From: Cydia pomonella | Taxonomy: Eukaryota; Arthropoda; Insecta; Lepidoptera; Tortricidae | DNA: 64,000 bases | Direction of reading: 5' to 3' | Assembly: GCF_033807575.1 (NCBI RefSeq) | Contig: NC_084721.1 | Coordinates: forward strand, 3,534,001-3,598,000 | In this document: one piece after another, positions 33,001 through 43,300 of the stretch | Numbering within the stretch: position 1 is the stretch's first letter | Layout of the letters: each line of letters starts with the position of its first letter | Notes under the pieces: generated by a model | The model's input: the letters and a program-made list of their open reading frames with translations, nothing else | What the model was told of the DNA's origin: nothing | Databases searched by the model: none | Position numbers and translations under genes: made by a program

Positions 33001-33661
33001 GTGATTATCAGGAGGTGGTTGATGGCTAAGGAGTTAGTGGAACAGAAAAGGAGCATCAGGTATTCTTTAACTTATTAAATAGAGTTAAAATATCCATACT
33101 CGGTTATTACCAATTTAGAGAAGGTGAGGACCTAGCTGAGGAACTGGGACGAGAGTGGAGCCTCAGGCACGCTTGTTGCCAGGTGAAAATGACAGGTTGA
33201 GCAATTGATCCCCATAAAATAAAATGGTAAATATCGAAGTTGAAACACTAGTTCCTCGCTACAGATTCCTTAAATAAAGAACCATTAAAAATTATACTGC
33301 ATTCACACACACACAAACAAACAAACAGTAAATATTCTCTCAGCCATCCCATTGAATGAATGAATTTATTTCATAATCACATAAATGATAAATGACAGTC
33401 TTAAAGACAGCAATATTTGCCCCAAAATACTAATTTAATTGGAGAAATAGGGGATACTTGCCCCACACATGACATTTGTCCTAGCAGCGAATTAACTCGC
33501 AATAAAGATAAGGATGTGGATTAACATTAGACATTTATCGAAAAAAAATTGTAATATTGTACAGAGCGGGCGTGCTGGGGCTGATGCTGCACTCCACCTA
33601 CAACCACGAGGTGATGGAGCGCATCACGGGCAAGGTCAACGACAAGCCCAAGGACTCCTGA
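21065..33661 (+). CDS. Cxxc1: CXXC1 / Cfp1, CpG-binding subunit of SET1/COMPASS, ten exons
   Basis: Exons are 21065-21091, 21171-21292, 21557-21720, 22338-22461, 22939-23049, 23498-23687, 24701-24898, 30183-30389, 32520-32767 and 33565-33661. Phases close to give 495 residues. A PHD finger spans about residues 37-83 (CIC, CDACEEWYHGDC, CERC; C4HC3). A CXXC zinc finger spans about 130-172 (CGDCPGC, CGHCEAC, FKFGG, distal cysteines), the unmethylated-CpG-binding module. The C-terminal Cfp1 domain follows: CYGPQCTRAALYGSKYCS, a helix ending in exon 7, YCITCGHEIHSRTAVKHMEK, YYNPANGTYCKRL, CPEHFKDPKVSDTDVCGCPL and LRRAEIDMERVRQWL. Known relatives recruit SET1 for H3K4 methylation in the nucleus. 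Exons 6-9 each have downstream copies; exon 7 has a 34-unit array. Confidence 0.95.
21721..22337 (+). other. Cxxc1 intron 3, no feature seen
   Basis: AT-rich intron of 617 bp between the PHD-finger exon and the first CXXC exon. I see no repeat or gene in it. Confidence 0.4.
23317..23469 (+). mobile_element. Half copy of the GATTGTCAAAG MITE family in Cxxc1 intron 5
   Basis: GGTTGATTGTCAAAATAAAT, TTTTGTAGCCACAGTAAATT and ACTTTTAGAACGCCATTTTA match the left arm of the complete palindromic copies at 34831-35197 and 39650-40003. The right arm is absent. Confidence 0.8.
24170..24288 (+). pseudogene. Ghost copy of Cxxc1 exon 6
   Basis: About 115 bp in intron 6 aligns to exon 6: CAATGCTATGGACCCCAAGG, GGGTCGAAGTACTGCTCATC and TTGGCTACAGCTCGGATTTT. 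Two zinc-ligand cysteines are altered (CTR to GTR context, and CGIR to CWIR with the QC pair changed). The final codons become a stop, and the parental donor CAA|GTGAGT is now TTAGGATGA. It lies 597 bp downstream of its source and cannot be spliced in. Confidence 0.8.
24899..28502 (+). repeat. 34 x 106 bp minisatellite made of Cxxc1 exon 7 3' end plus its splice donor
   Basis: Exon 7 ends at 24898 (GAGAAG|GTGAGA). The same boundary recurs every 106 bp to 28502, exactly 34 extra units. Each unit is 7 intron bases (GTGAGAG) plus 99 exon bases encoding AQAALRALDQQHAALDAAVH and onward to DQPEK. Units 1-25 carry GTGCACCGGGCGCGG, identical to the parent at that point. Units 26-34 carry GCGCTCCGGGCCCGG; unit 31 has one further C to T. 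All copies differ from the parent at the GCGGCCCTCAGG versus GCGGCGCTGCGG block. Since 106 is 1 modulo 3, read-through rotates frame and hits TGA at 25112-25114. Only the first donor yields a normal protein. Long chance frames throughout the array are by-products. Confidence 0.97.
28517..28855 (+). mobile_element. LINE-type 3' end repeat abutting the exon 7 array (copy 2)
   Basis: Same family as 17584-17944, with the shared landmarks CATTCCAGATCTAGAGCAGA, GTGTTGTGTTCCTGCCGGTG and TTTGCCACCGACGTAGTAT. It begins only 14 bp after the last splice donor of the 106 bp array. It lies in Cxxc1 intron 7, in sense orientation. Confidence 0.8.
28856..29480 (+). other. Part of Cxxc1 intron 7, no feature seen
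   Basis: AT-rich sequence between two retroelement fragments. No gene, and no inverted or tandem structure seen. Confidence 0.4.
29485..29930 (-). mobile_element. LINE ORF2 C-terminal remnant, antisense in Cxxc1 intron 7
   Basis: Minus-strand translation gives LPRKLWCRLNRLRTGHGRC, then after a stop MIRHKWGRRDSALSDCGIED, QTMEHIIQRCPL and an acidic end. This is the RNase H-distal, CxC...H...C tail typical of Jockey/I-type LINEs. At least two in-frame stops make it a dead 5'-truncated copy. Confidence 0.75.
30439..30724 (+). pseudogene. Ghost copy of Cxxc1 exon 8, split by a MITE
   Basis: This follows exon 8 by 50 bp and copies its 3' half plus donor and intron start. The left part is AAGTGCTTCATCAAGTGCGA through CCTCCTTCGGTTC. 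The right part is CAGGCATCGGACTCGCATAG through AAGAGGTTACGG|GTAAGTTTTT. A palindromic MITE (30510-30617) sits between them. Changes include C to Y and Y to C substitutions at zinc-domain positions and a TAG in the right half. The 5' splice site is intact, so the right half could act as a decoy donor. Confidence 0.88.
30510..30617. mobile_element. Palindromic MITE (GGGCTACCGCGAACC ends) inside the exon 8 ghost
   Basis: GGGCTACCGCGAACCACGTT at the left pairs with AGTTCGCGGTAGGCCC at the right. Inner arms CGACTTGTTGCCTCTCTGTC and GACAGGAAGGCAACACGTCG also pair. The insertion post-dates the exon duplication because it interrupts the copied exon. Confidence 0.85.
30780..31795. mobile_element. 1 kb DNA element with 53 bp perfect terminal inverted repeats
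   Basis: Bases 30780-30832 (GTTAGATGAGTTTCCCAAAC ... TTTTCTTTTCGC) are exactly reverse-complementary to 31743-31795. The interior of about 910 bp is AT-rich and non-coding. No clear target duplication is seen in the flanks. It lies in Cxxc1 intron 8 and is non-autonomous. The superfamily is not assigned. Confidence 0.88.
31796..32519 (+). other. Remainder of Cxxc1 intron 8, no feature seen
   Basis: AT-rich intron sequence up to the exon 9 acceptor (TAATTCCAG). No gene or repeat recognised. Confidence 0.4.
32775..33185 (+). pseudogene. Three successive decayed copies of Cxxc1 exon 9 3' end
   Basis: Copy 1 (about 32785-32923) repeats the exon 9 helix as LRRAEIDMETVRQWLRADEL and ends in an intact donor TGTAG|GTGAG. 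It is in the same frame and phase as exon 9 with no stop between. Copy 2 (about 32949-33075) keeps AAATTGACGATAGAG, GTTAGTGGAACAG and AGGAGCATCAGG with frameshifts. Copy 3 (about 33115-33183) keeps only GAGAGTGGAGCCTCAGGCAC and a possible GTGAA donor. Similarity falls with distance from the parent, like an old tandem array. Confidence 0.85.
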
Positions 33662-34620
33662 CACAGGACAAGGCACAAGAGGAGGAAACCGATCGAATCA
33701 TTAGAAACCACCACTACTAATGCGAATGTAAAGTAATTTATTTTTCTCAAATTTGTAATGAAATTTTCTTTTTTGACTCTTGACTTACTTCAAATTAGGT
33801 CCGGAAATACGATGACATGACATCAGGTGCGATGAGTGAAGATGATATGTAAAGGAATTTCATACAGCCTTACACACCTAGGCCTGTAAAGCAACCTTTT
33901 GTTTTTAAATGTCAAATTGTGACACGTCTTGGCATTCAACCATCAAAAAAACCTATAAGCAATATTTTTGGTTTGACTACTTCCCTAGAGAAAAAAAAAG
34001 AAATCTTTATAGGGCTGTATCTCCTAAAGTATACGTCGTAGCGCAAAATTAAGCAAATTTGTATTCCCCATGGACACCCCACGCCCTGAATAATGTATCA
34101 CATTACGATATGAAACAATCATCATCATCATCATATTTTTATTATTATTTCATTGCAAGTTTAAGAAAAGCACTACAAATCTCGGCGAGAAACAGGGTTG
34201 CCGACCGCGCATCCCTGCCTGACCGCGCTGCGCTCGGCCGCCTATATCTATTTGGCCTGCAACCTATCGTTTCCCGGCCTCTATAGTAATGTACTATTGT
34301 TGTAATTTTCTACTTTCATTTTTAGAAATAAGGTACAAGTAAATGTGTAAAGAAAGCATTAAAAACTGACTGCATCGTCACGTTACGCAACCAGTAACGT
34401 GACGATGATTTTGAGAGCCAGATGAATTTGAAAGAGATTAAAGCAATACCTTTACAGTTTTCATAATATCTTATGATATTATAAATAAGTATAGAAAATA
34501 ATAATTGTAAAATACTTTTATACCTAAGTGAAAATTGACAAATTCAAAATTCTTCCATTAATACTTACAAATCCAAACTGTATAAATAATCTGGTTAATA
34601 AAATAAATTGTGTATCAATG
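33662..34620 (+). other. Cxxc1 3' UTR with poly(A) signals and a hairpin
   Basis: After the TGA at 33659-33661 there is no further coding sequence. Two overlapping signals, AATAAA at 34597-34602 and 34602-34607, are the best polyadenylation candidates. A 14 bp perfect stem with a 7 base loop (CATCGTCACGTTAC at 34373-34386 and its complement at 34394-34407) lies in the UTR. A GC-rich patch at about 34175-34265 (CCGACCGCGCATCCCTGCC) looks like retroelement debris. Confidence 0.55.
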
Positions 34621-34830
34621 TACCTAGTTTGTTTTATTATGTTCGTTTATTAACTATTTTGGCAAAGTTATAGTGTTCCTGTATATTCTGTCACTGGCTG
34701 TAACCTGTATCTATAGATCGTGTCATTCACAAAGACGCGTGTCTTGACTCCTATTGTCATGTTATTAAAGGTTAGATTTGACAAATCTGCCCTTCATTAT
34801 TTGATGCTGACACATCTTGCTACCAGCAGA

Positions 34831-35197
34831 GAATTTGAAATAGAGGTGGATTGTCAAAGAAAATTTTGTAGCCGCAATAAATTTTACTGCCATCTTTCTA
34901 CACAGGATAAAAACTTTTAGAACGCCATTTGACTTTGATCCTTATTCGTTCATCGATGTTATATCGATGTGTTAAATATCTAAAAGTGGCGCCATCTAAT
35001 AGTTCAAAGGCCAAACGTATGGCGGCATCGTTTCGGGTGATGGCGCCACAACCTTTAGCCGATACTCGGTAAGATGGCGCCACTTTTTGATCAAAGTCAA
35101 ATGGCGTTCTAAAAGTTTTAACCGTGTGTTGAAAGATGGCGTTCAAGTTACTGTCGCTACAAAATTTGCTTTGACAATCCACCTCTATTTCAAATTC
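34831..35197. mobile_element. Complete palindromic MITE of the GATTGTCAAAG family
   Basis: GAATTTGAAATAGAGGTGGA at the left is matched by the complement CCACCTCTATTTCAAATTC at the right. Inner arm blocks (TTTTAGAACGCCATTTGACT and its complement, TGGCGCCA motifs) also pair along most of its 367 bp. Family members in this window: 23317, 34831, 37387 and 39650. Confidence 0.85.
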
Positions 35198-35199
35198 TC

Positions 35200-37386
35200 T
35201 TGCTACGAGTCAGTCATAAGACATCGCGGAGTAGATCAAATAAAACAACAAATCAATTTTCTAACTCAAAAGAGCGATTTATTATTATCCTAGCACTTAT
35301 TATAAATAAAATTAAGGCTAGCATTCAGTTCTTATTACCACTAGTATAGTAATGTTAGAACGATTTAGTAATTTGTGCACTTCACTAAAGCCTCGGCGTG
35401 TGTCTCTTATTTCTGATGTACTTACGCCCTTTTCACGGCATCGTTATGCAAGTCTCCGATTTCTTGGTCCAATGTGCATTTGCATCTCACGTTTTGCTTA
35501 ATGAGAGAGTGAAACGCAATGCACATTGGACAGGTGGAATACCATCCTTAGCCCCGTTTCTTAAAAATACAAGTGGTAGTATTTTCCAAAAAGTATGTAC
35601 TTTCAGATTGCTGTACATACATTTTGATTTTTTTGTATATAATAAATTGATCAAATGATTTAAAAGGCGATACAGGCTTCATAGTGAAGTGCAGTCAATA
35701 AGCGTCTCTACTCTCCATAACCATCTCCTAAACAATGCGTACGGGCGCGTCAACGCGCAGTATTGTCACAACATATACCGTAGCTATTTGTGGCAGTTCA
35801 ATACTAAAGGGACCTTAAATCGCCTAAGCAAGACATAATTACAGCTTAGTTCATAAATATCTATACATTTATTCGCCTAATTGCAATAGATAAAGGTGAA
35901 GAAATGTATACATATTTATGAACTAGACTGTACGTGTACAAGCCTTCACAATACCTTCACTAGTTGTATCTAAAGCGAAAATAATCATTCGAATATCAGT
36001 ATAACTTACGTCCTGCGTATTTATAAGGTTTTACCGTAATTCTTTCGACACAAATCCATTTTTTTTTCAAACAGCATGATATCATTCGGTCAAAATATTA
36101 GCTTATCGTTTTAAGGTCCCGTTAGGTTTGAACCGCCATTTGAGTTACAATAGAGGGTAAGAAAAAGTGCAGGTCTTAACGGGTTACTCATAACGCTATA
36201 CTACGGGTGTTAAGCGATATTCAACTCATGTCGGATCTACACTGTAACTACCTACGTATTCGAAACAATTTGATATCTTACCCGAGTTGTATGTTAACCC
36301 TTCAAACGTCACAGACTTGTTAAAATGCGTTGACGTCTTGCGAAAGGGTTAATACTAAAATAAATATAATATTACGTGCACTTACTTGCATTAATTAATT
36401 AAATAAGAATTATCTTTGTAAATCTGTCTTGCACTTTGTCGATTCGAAAGGCAATATTAAGTGTAATCACTAACTAGTGAATTCGAATTGTACAAAAACT
36501 AAATTTCATAGTATCGTAAGCTTATAATCGTTACGTTTACAAAATTACATTATTTTTACAACACTCCCGAGGACAGGGTTTATTATAGAACATACCTACG
36601 CTACACGACCAAGTCACATCTAATGTTTTTATCGTGCGTTATACAACCAGCCAAAGCGCATAATACATACACGTGTTCAAATGAGTTTCTATGAAAGTGG
36701 TTACTTTTCTCTGCAACTGACTGCAAAGTAGCAGAATGAAAAGATTGTCACTCTTGGACTTTAATGTTAAAGAAATAAAGTCGATTTTTTTTTCATTGCT
36801 TGACTTAACTCACTGTAACTCTTAATTATACAACACACCGCACTGCATCATACATTAGATGTAACAAAGCCTTTAAAACTGGTTGTACACGAAAGATATT
36901 TGAAAGAGAGGTAGAAACATGGGCCTATTCCTATTTGTCCCCACTCTTAATTCCCAGTTGTAACCACTCACAATTATTACTTCCTAGTTGTCCCCAGTAG
37001 GAAGGGACTTTTTTTGCATTATTTCCCACTATGAACTAATGAGAATAGGCCGAATATTTTCGAGTATTTTACGTTTTTCGCTGATCTGTCAAACATCTAT
37101 AATAAACAACCATTTTTAATCAGAAACTACGTTCGAAAAAGCTACTTCTATTTCGTCAGATATATTCAATTCGAATACAGTCCAAAATAACTTCCGACGC
37201 AACTAAAGAGACTTTTTTTAACACAAAAAGCGATAGTTGAATCGTGTGCCAGCAGGTTCGGGACTTACATTTACTATATAAATGGCATGTCTAATCACTC
37301 GTGTGATAACCGTCAAATCGTCAGTTTACAACCAAATACCTGATTAGGATAATTTACTAAAATGTAGACAATACTAACAAAAGAAA
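35200..37386. other. Gene-free stretch between Cxxc1 and Pellino
   Basis: No gene is visible. Two small palindromes are present: GTCCAATGTGCATTTGC paired with GCAATGCACATTGGAC (35466-35532), and AGTTCATAAATATCTATACA paired with TGTATACATATTTATGAACT (35848-35924). Both look like tiny MITEs. The remainder is AT-rich with no pattern I could support. Confidence 0.45.
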
Positions 37387-37535
37387 ATTGAGTATAGAGG
37401 CTTATTCTCAAAGTTACTTTTGTAGTCATATTTTAATGCTATCTTTCAACACGACTAAAACTCTTAGAATGACATATGGCTATTTGACCCATGTTCTTTC
37501 ACTGATATGTGTTAAATATCAGTGTCGCCATCTAC
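37387..37535 (+). mobile_element. Diverged half copy of the GATTGTCAAAG MITE family
   Basis: CTCAAAGTTACTTTTGTAGT, ATGCTATCTTTCAACACGAC and TCACTGATATGTGTTAAATA align with the left arm of the 34831 copy at lower identity. The right arm is missing. Confidence 0.65.
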
Positions 37536-38290
37536 TCGAGTAAAGGCCTACGGTATATCGTCATCAATTAAAGGATACATTTTTCTTGATTTGTCGAAGC
37601 ACGTTTTTTTTCTTAAGACTTTATTTATCTTATACGGAGTCATATATATCTTTGATATTATTAACCAATACGGTTACGTAAACGTTTTGCACGGGATCAT
37701 GAGGAAAATATGTTTTCAAAAGAATTATCTCTAAATCTCAGCCGAATCCAGACAACATTATGTATTTTCGGATTCCTCGCGACCAGCCTATTTCGATTTG
37801 GATCTATATGTATAGATTGATCAATTGGTGCACAAGCAAATTAAATACCAACTAAAACCAAGTATTATAGTATCAATATCGAGATACAAGTTTTGGTTGT
37901 AAACGGACGAATTATCTAAGTTTAACCTGTAAATGAGACCACTGTATGTGCAGGGTTCCAATAAGCCGATACGAACTCACACTATGGCCTATGCTACCGC
38001 TATGGCTCTTAGGTATACAAGCAACCCACACTACAAAACATAAATTACTTAACATTACAAAGTAATCAGTATTTACAATCATAACACAAATTAGAACTTA
38101 GGTTAGTTACATCAATATAATGATAGTTATAGCTGCGTTTCTGGGCCGATTTTTTATTTTATTGACTTTTTTTTTGCATTACATTGGGCGGAAACCTAAA
38201 TCCCAGGGTAATTTGTATCGTTTTTAATTTGCCACCTTTTATTCCAGTTCGGAATTTAATTTCATTTTGTCCTTTTAAAATGTAATTTTC
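37536..38290. other. Gene-free stretch
   Basis: No gene, repeat or inverted structure is convincing here. Confidence 0.35.
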
Positions 38291-38296
38291 TGGTGG

Positions 38297-38486
38297 GTCA
38301 CGAAACCATACTTTGAGTTACGAAACCATACGTTGGGTTACGTAACTATACATTGAGATAACTATACGTATAGTTACGTAAACATACGTTGAGTTACGTA
38401 ACCATACGTTGAGTTACGTAACCATACGTTGAGTTACGTAACCATGCGTTGTGTTACGTAACTATACGTTGAGTTTCGTAACCATC
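38297..38486. repeat. 20 bp tandem repeat, GAGTTACGTAACCATACGTT
   Basis: About nine units of 20 bp. Six contain the palindromic core GTTACGTAA (at about 38337, 38373, 38393, 38413, 38433 and 38453). The earlier units are diverged (GAGTTACGAAACCATAC) and the central ones are near identical. The core fits the PAR-bZIP/C/EBP-type consensus RTTAYGTAAY. It is non-coding and AT-rich in its surroundings. Confidence 0.9.
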
Positions 38487-38489
38487 TAA

Positions 38490-39649
38490 ATCACGCTTAT
38501 ATTGTACAAAATAAGGAACTCTATCCAACAAATTTTAACGAAATCTGACGAAAAACATAAGTCGAAGACAAAATAAAAATCAGCCCTTCTATGGACTAAC
38601 ATAGGTTAGTCTTGCCAAAGATTAGTAATGATAAAGACTGGAAGTTTCCTTTGTTATAACCTTATAACACTATGCAATGAAACTCGCAATAACTTTTACG
38701 TCATACACGATAAACGTTTCATTAGATTAGTAGTCTTTATCCTTTACTTGTCTCTAGTCTAACATAGATTGATATTTCAGTTATACAATAGAATGTGTCG
38801 ATTGAGTTAGCCTCAGGTATATGCTCAAATATAAGGATTTTTTTCTTCTATTGCTGTACTGTTGTTCCATTATAATCTTTCTTATATATTCCATTCATAA
38901 TCATTTTAAAATAATAGACAGAGCAATGTACAAAGCATTAAATACTTTTTTTGTAGTTTCTCGTTTTCTCTGCATTATTATCATACATCTTGACATTAAC
39001 AAATAAATATTCTTCATTAGCCGAACATTTTATAATACCTATTTGTGACGCTTTCAGGCAAAAAGTAGCACTTTCTCGGATGCCAGTAAGGACTATTTCA
39101 CATTGCATGTTTCTTTTAAGCCTTTTTGGCAGTTGACAAAGTGGTACCTTAAGGACGACACATTAAACATACAGACACCATCAACACATCGATTTATAAA
39201 CGTAACACACTTTATAAATATTTATTTTGAACAAATTAAATCATTTGATTTTACACAGTTTTACATTAATTCATGTAGCGTTTTTGCAGAAACGATTAAA
39301 TAATAAAGACCGCTAACTCTCTACCGTATGTAGAGACCTCAAAAGACCTTCCCCATAATCGAGTACTAGAATTTGATTGAGATTGACAGTCTTTTATTCA
39401 TCTCGTCTCTGATTTGAGTAAAGCTGCGTTACAGCTATGTCGAAATATGGAAAAAGATAAAAGTGAGATTCCATTTAAAAAAAACAGCGTATTAGGTATA
39501 AGTGCATAATTTAAAGATCATGAAAACATTCTCAACTCATCGAGGAGCACATAACCTTGCTCGGCCTCAGGTCATAAATATGTGTAAACGCCGGTTCCTA
39601 TCTCTATGGCTCGCAGCCGCCCGCTCGCCAGCATCACCGGCGGGACAGG
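38490..39649. other. Gene-free stretch
   Basis: No gene recognised. Short plus-strand open frames at 38821-39006 and 39103-39303 are AT-driven and lack any domain or splice context. Confidence 0.35.
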
Positions 39650-40003
39650 AAATTAAAAGGAAAATTTTGTAGCCACAATAAATTCACTGCCATATTTCGA
39701 CAAATGATTAAAACTTTTAGAACGCCATTTGACTTTGATCCTTATTCTCTTACTGATATGTGTTAAATTTGTTAAATATCAAAAAGATGCCATTGTATTG
39801 CGTGTGGCGCCATCTAATTATAGGCCAAAGGCGCCACAACCTTTAGCCGATGGCGCCACTTTATGATATTTAACACATATCAGTGAAAGAATAAGGATCA
39901 AAGTCAAACGGCGTTCTAAAAGTTTTAATCATGTATCGAAAGATGGCAGTAAATTTACTGTGCCCACAAAATTTTCTTTAACAATCCACTTCTATTTCAA
40001 ATT
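39650..40003. mobile_element. Nearly complete palindromic MITE of the GATTGTCAAAG family
   Basis: GGAAAATTTTGTAGCCACAA through TTTTAGAACGCCATTTGACT is matched inverted by GTCAAACGGCGTTCTAAAAG through TTTTCTTTAACAATCCACTT. TGGCGCCA-type blocks lie at the centre. The left tip is truncated relative to the 34831 copy. Confidence 0.85.
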
Positions 40004-40188
40004 GTCTTTGCAGCAATAAAATTATGTGCGTGCGATAGAGACAGGAAATGGCAGCTCCATGTACAAAATTGTCTTTACTTTAGGTACATTGTAAACATAT
40101 TTATGACCTCTGTGACCGCTCATCTATATAACTTCCTCGCGGCCTGACGTCGATGCCTGCCGCTCCGTATCATATTTGTTAATTATTA

Positions 40189-40207
40189 AATAAAAGGCCC
40201 TTTTATT
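40189..40207 (-). terminator. Palindromic poly(A) signal 3' of Pellino
   Basis: AAATAAAAGGCCCTTTTATT is an almost perfect palindrome giving AATAAA on both strands. The minus-strand copy (TTTATT at 40202-40207) is about 190 bp past the Pellino stop and is the best 3' end signal seen. Confidence 0.5.
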
Positions 40208-40327
40208 TATAATCAAAAACGCCTGCTGCAGGACCTGTAACAAGATAAAGGAAAATTAGTACTTAAGTAAAGATTTCTTATTTGATTATACTGAATGATT
40301 TTGGGGTCGTTATCCCGAATGTCAAAA

Positions 40328-40354
40328 ATGTCCACGCTCGCCCAGCATCTGTAC
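40328..40354 (-). pseudogene. 27 bp ghost of the Pellino last-exon acceptor
   Basis: This matches 40504-40530 (start of the last Pellino exon with its acceptor AG) at 26 of 27 bases, with CAGCATCTGTAC for CAGTATCTGTAC. It lies 45 bp beyond the stop codon, so in the 3' UTR. Confidence 0.75.
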
Positions 40355-40398
40355 CTAGTAGCTGAACACATAACTAGTGAAGCAGTACCTGTGCAGGT

Positions 40399-43300
40399 TC
40401 AGTCGAGGTTGTCCTGGAAGATGAGGCGCACGTAGCCCGGCGTGCCCTGCAGCGGCGCGGCGCAGAACGGGCAGATGGCGTGGAAGCCGTTCGTGCCGTG
40501 CGGGATGTCCACGCTCGCCCAGTATCTGTACACATTACATTATAACTTGAAACTATCTCAATCGGTCACACGAACTGAGAACGAATTAAGACGTTCAAAT
40601 TAGTTACCACATCACGGCGTCATTCGTTAAAGAAGTAAGAACAATACATTAAGAGTTGTGTTTGACGCATCCGCAAGTACTGTACGGTGTACTAAAAATA
40701 CCGTAGACATAAAAATAGTCGTGTAATGCAACGGTCAGTATCATTCTAAAGATTAGCATCACATTTATTTGGAAATCTTCTGTTGTTATTAAAATTTATA
40801 GGTGTTTTAGAGGTCTATTATTTTGCGCACGGGCCGTTTAAATATTTGGATTCCATTATAGTGGCACAAAACCAAGATAGCCCGTCGCTGAGCGAGACGA
40901 ATTGAGTGAAAACTACTCATAACATGGAAGGACGATATCCGTCAATAAAGCTAGCAAAAGACTGGATGCCCCGGATCGGCAGGCGTGAAGAAATGGAAAG
41001 AAACACAGCGCTCTAAACGCTTCTATAGATATATTTCGTCAACTGCCAGAATTCACCCCGGTTGACGTGACGTACAAATGACAGATGTCGTTCCGCATCC
41101 TCGCTTGTGATGGGCGGGCCGGGACTCACTTGACGGTGCGCTCGGAGGCCATGTGTCCGCAGGGGTTGAAGGCGTAGGTGGGCGGCTCGGCGTCCACGTA
41201 GAAGGCGGGCTCGATGCCCATGCACACGTGATGGGCGGGCCGGGACTCACTTGACGGTGCGCTCGGAGGCCATGTGTCCGCAGGGGTTGAAGGCGTAGGT
41301 GGGCGGCTCGGCGTCCACGTAGAAGGCGGGCTCGATGCCCATGCACACGTGATGGGCGGGCCGGGACTCACTTGACGGTGCGCTCGGAGGCCATGTGTCC
41401 GCAGGGGTTGAAGGCGTAGGTGGGCGGCTCGGCGTCCACGTAGAAGGCGGGCTCGATGCCCATGCACACGTGATGGGCGGGCCGGTACTCACTTGACGGT
41501 GCGCTCGGAGGCCATGTGTCCGCAGGGGTTGAAGGCGTAGGTGGGCGGCTCGGCGTCCACGTAGAAGGCGGGCTCGATGCCCATGCACACGTGATGGGCG
41601 GGCCGGTACTCACTTGACGGTGCGCTCGGAGGCCATGTGTCCGCAGGGGTTGAAGGCGTAGGTGGGCGGCTCGGCGTCCACGTAGAAGGCGGGCTCGATG
41701 CCCATGCACACGTGATGGGCGGGCCGGTACTCACTTGACGGTGCGCTCGGAGGCCATGTGTCCGCAGGGGTTGAAGGCGTAGGTGGGCGGCTCGGCGTCC
41801 ACGTAGAAGGCGGGCTCGATGCCCATGCACACGTGATGGGCGGGCCGGTACTCACTTGACGGTGCGCTCGGAGGCCATGTGTCCGCAGGGGTTGAAGGCG
41901 TAGGTGGGCGGCTCGGCGTCCACGTAGAAGGCGGGCTCGATGCCCATGCACACGTGATGGGCGGGCCGGTACTCACTTGACGGTGCGCTCGGAGGCCATG
42001 TGTCCGCAGGGGTTGAAGGCGTAGGTGGGCGGCTCGGCGTCCACGTAGAAGGCGGGCTCGATGCCCATGCACACGTGATGGGCGGGCCGGTACTCACTTG
42101 ACGGTGCGCTCGGAGGCCATGTGTCCGCAGGGGTTGAAGGCGTAGGTGGGCGGCTCGGCGTCCACGTAGAAGGCGGGCTCGATGCCCATGCACACGTGAT
42201 GGGCGGGCCGGTACTCACTTGACGGTGCGCTCGGAGGCCATGTGTCCGCAGGGGTTGAAGGCGTAGGTGGGCGGCTCGGCGTCCACGTAGAAGGCGGGCT
42301 CGATGCCCATGCACACGTGATGGGCGGGCCGGTACTCACTTGACGGTGCGCTCGGAGGCCATGTGTCCGCAGGGGTTGAAGGCGTAGGTGGGCGGCTCGG
42401 CGTCCACGTAGAAGGCGGGCTCGATGCCCATGCACACGTGATGGGCGGGCCGGTACTCACTTGACGGTGCGCTCGGAGGCCATGTGTCCGCAGGGGTTGA
42501 AGGCGTAGGTGGGCGGCTCGGCGTCCACGTAGAAGGCGGGCTCGATGCCCATGCACACGTGATGGGCGGGCCGGTACTCACTTGACGGTGCGCTCGGAGG
42601 CCATGTGTCCGCAGGGGTTGAAGGCGTAGGTGGGCGGCTCGGCGTCCACGTAGAAGGCGGGCTCGATGCCCATGCACACGTGATGGGCGGGCCGGTACTC
42701 ACTTGACGGTGCGCTCGGAGGCCATGTGTCCGCAGGGGTTGAAGGCGTAGGTGGGCGGCTCGGCGTCCACGTAGAAGGCGGGCTCGATGCCCATGCACAC
42801 GTGATGGGCGGGCCGGTACTCACTTGACGGTGCGCTCGGAGGCCATGTGTCCGCAGGGGTTGAAGGCGTAGGTGGGCGGCTCGGCGTCCACGTAGAAGGC
42901 GGGCTCGATGCCCATGCACACGTGATGGGCGGGCCGGTACTCACTTGACGGTGCGCTCGGAGGCCATGTGTCCGCAGGGGTTGAAGGCGTAGGTGGGCGG
43001 CTCGGCGTCCACGTAGAAGGCGGGCTCGATGCCCATGCACACGTGATGGGCGGGCCGGTACTCACTTGACGGTGCGCTCGGAGGCCATGTGTCCGCAGGG
43101 GTTGAAGGCGTAGGTGGGCGGCTCGGCGTCCACGTAGAAGGCGGGCTCGATGCCCATGCACACGTGATGGGCGGGCCGGTACTCACTTGACGGTGCGCTC
43201 GGAGGCCATGTGTCCGCAGGGGTTGAAGGCGTAGGTGGGCGGCTCGGCGTCCACGTAGAAGGCGGGCTCGATGCCCATGCACACGTGATGGGCGGGCCGG

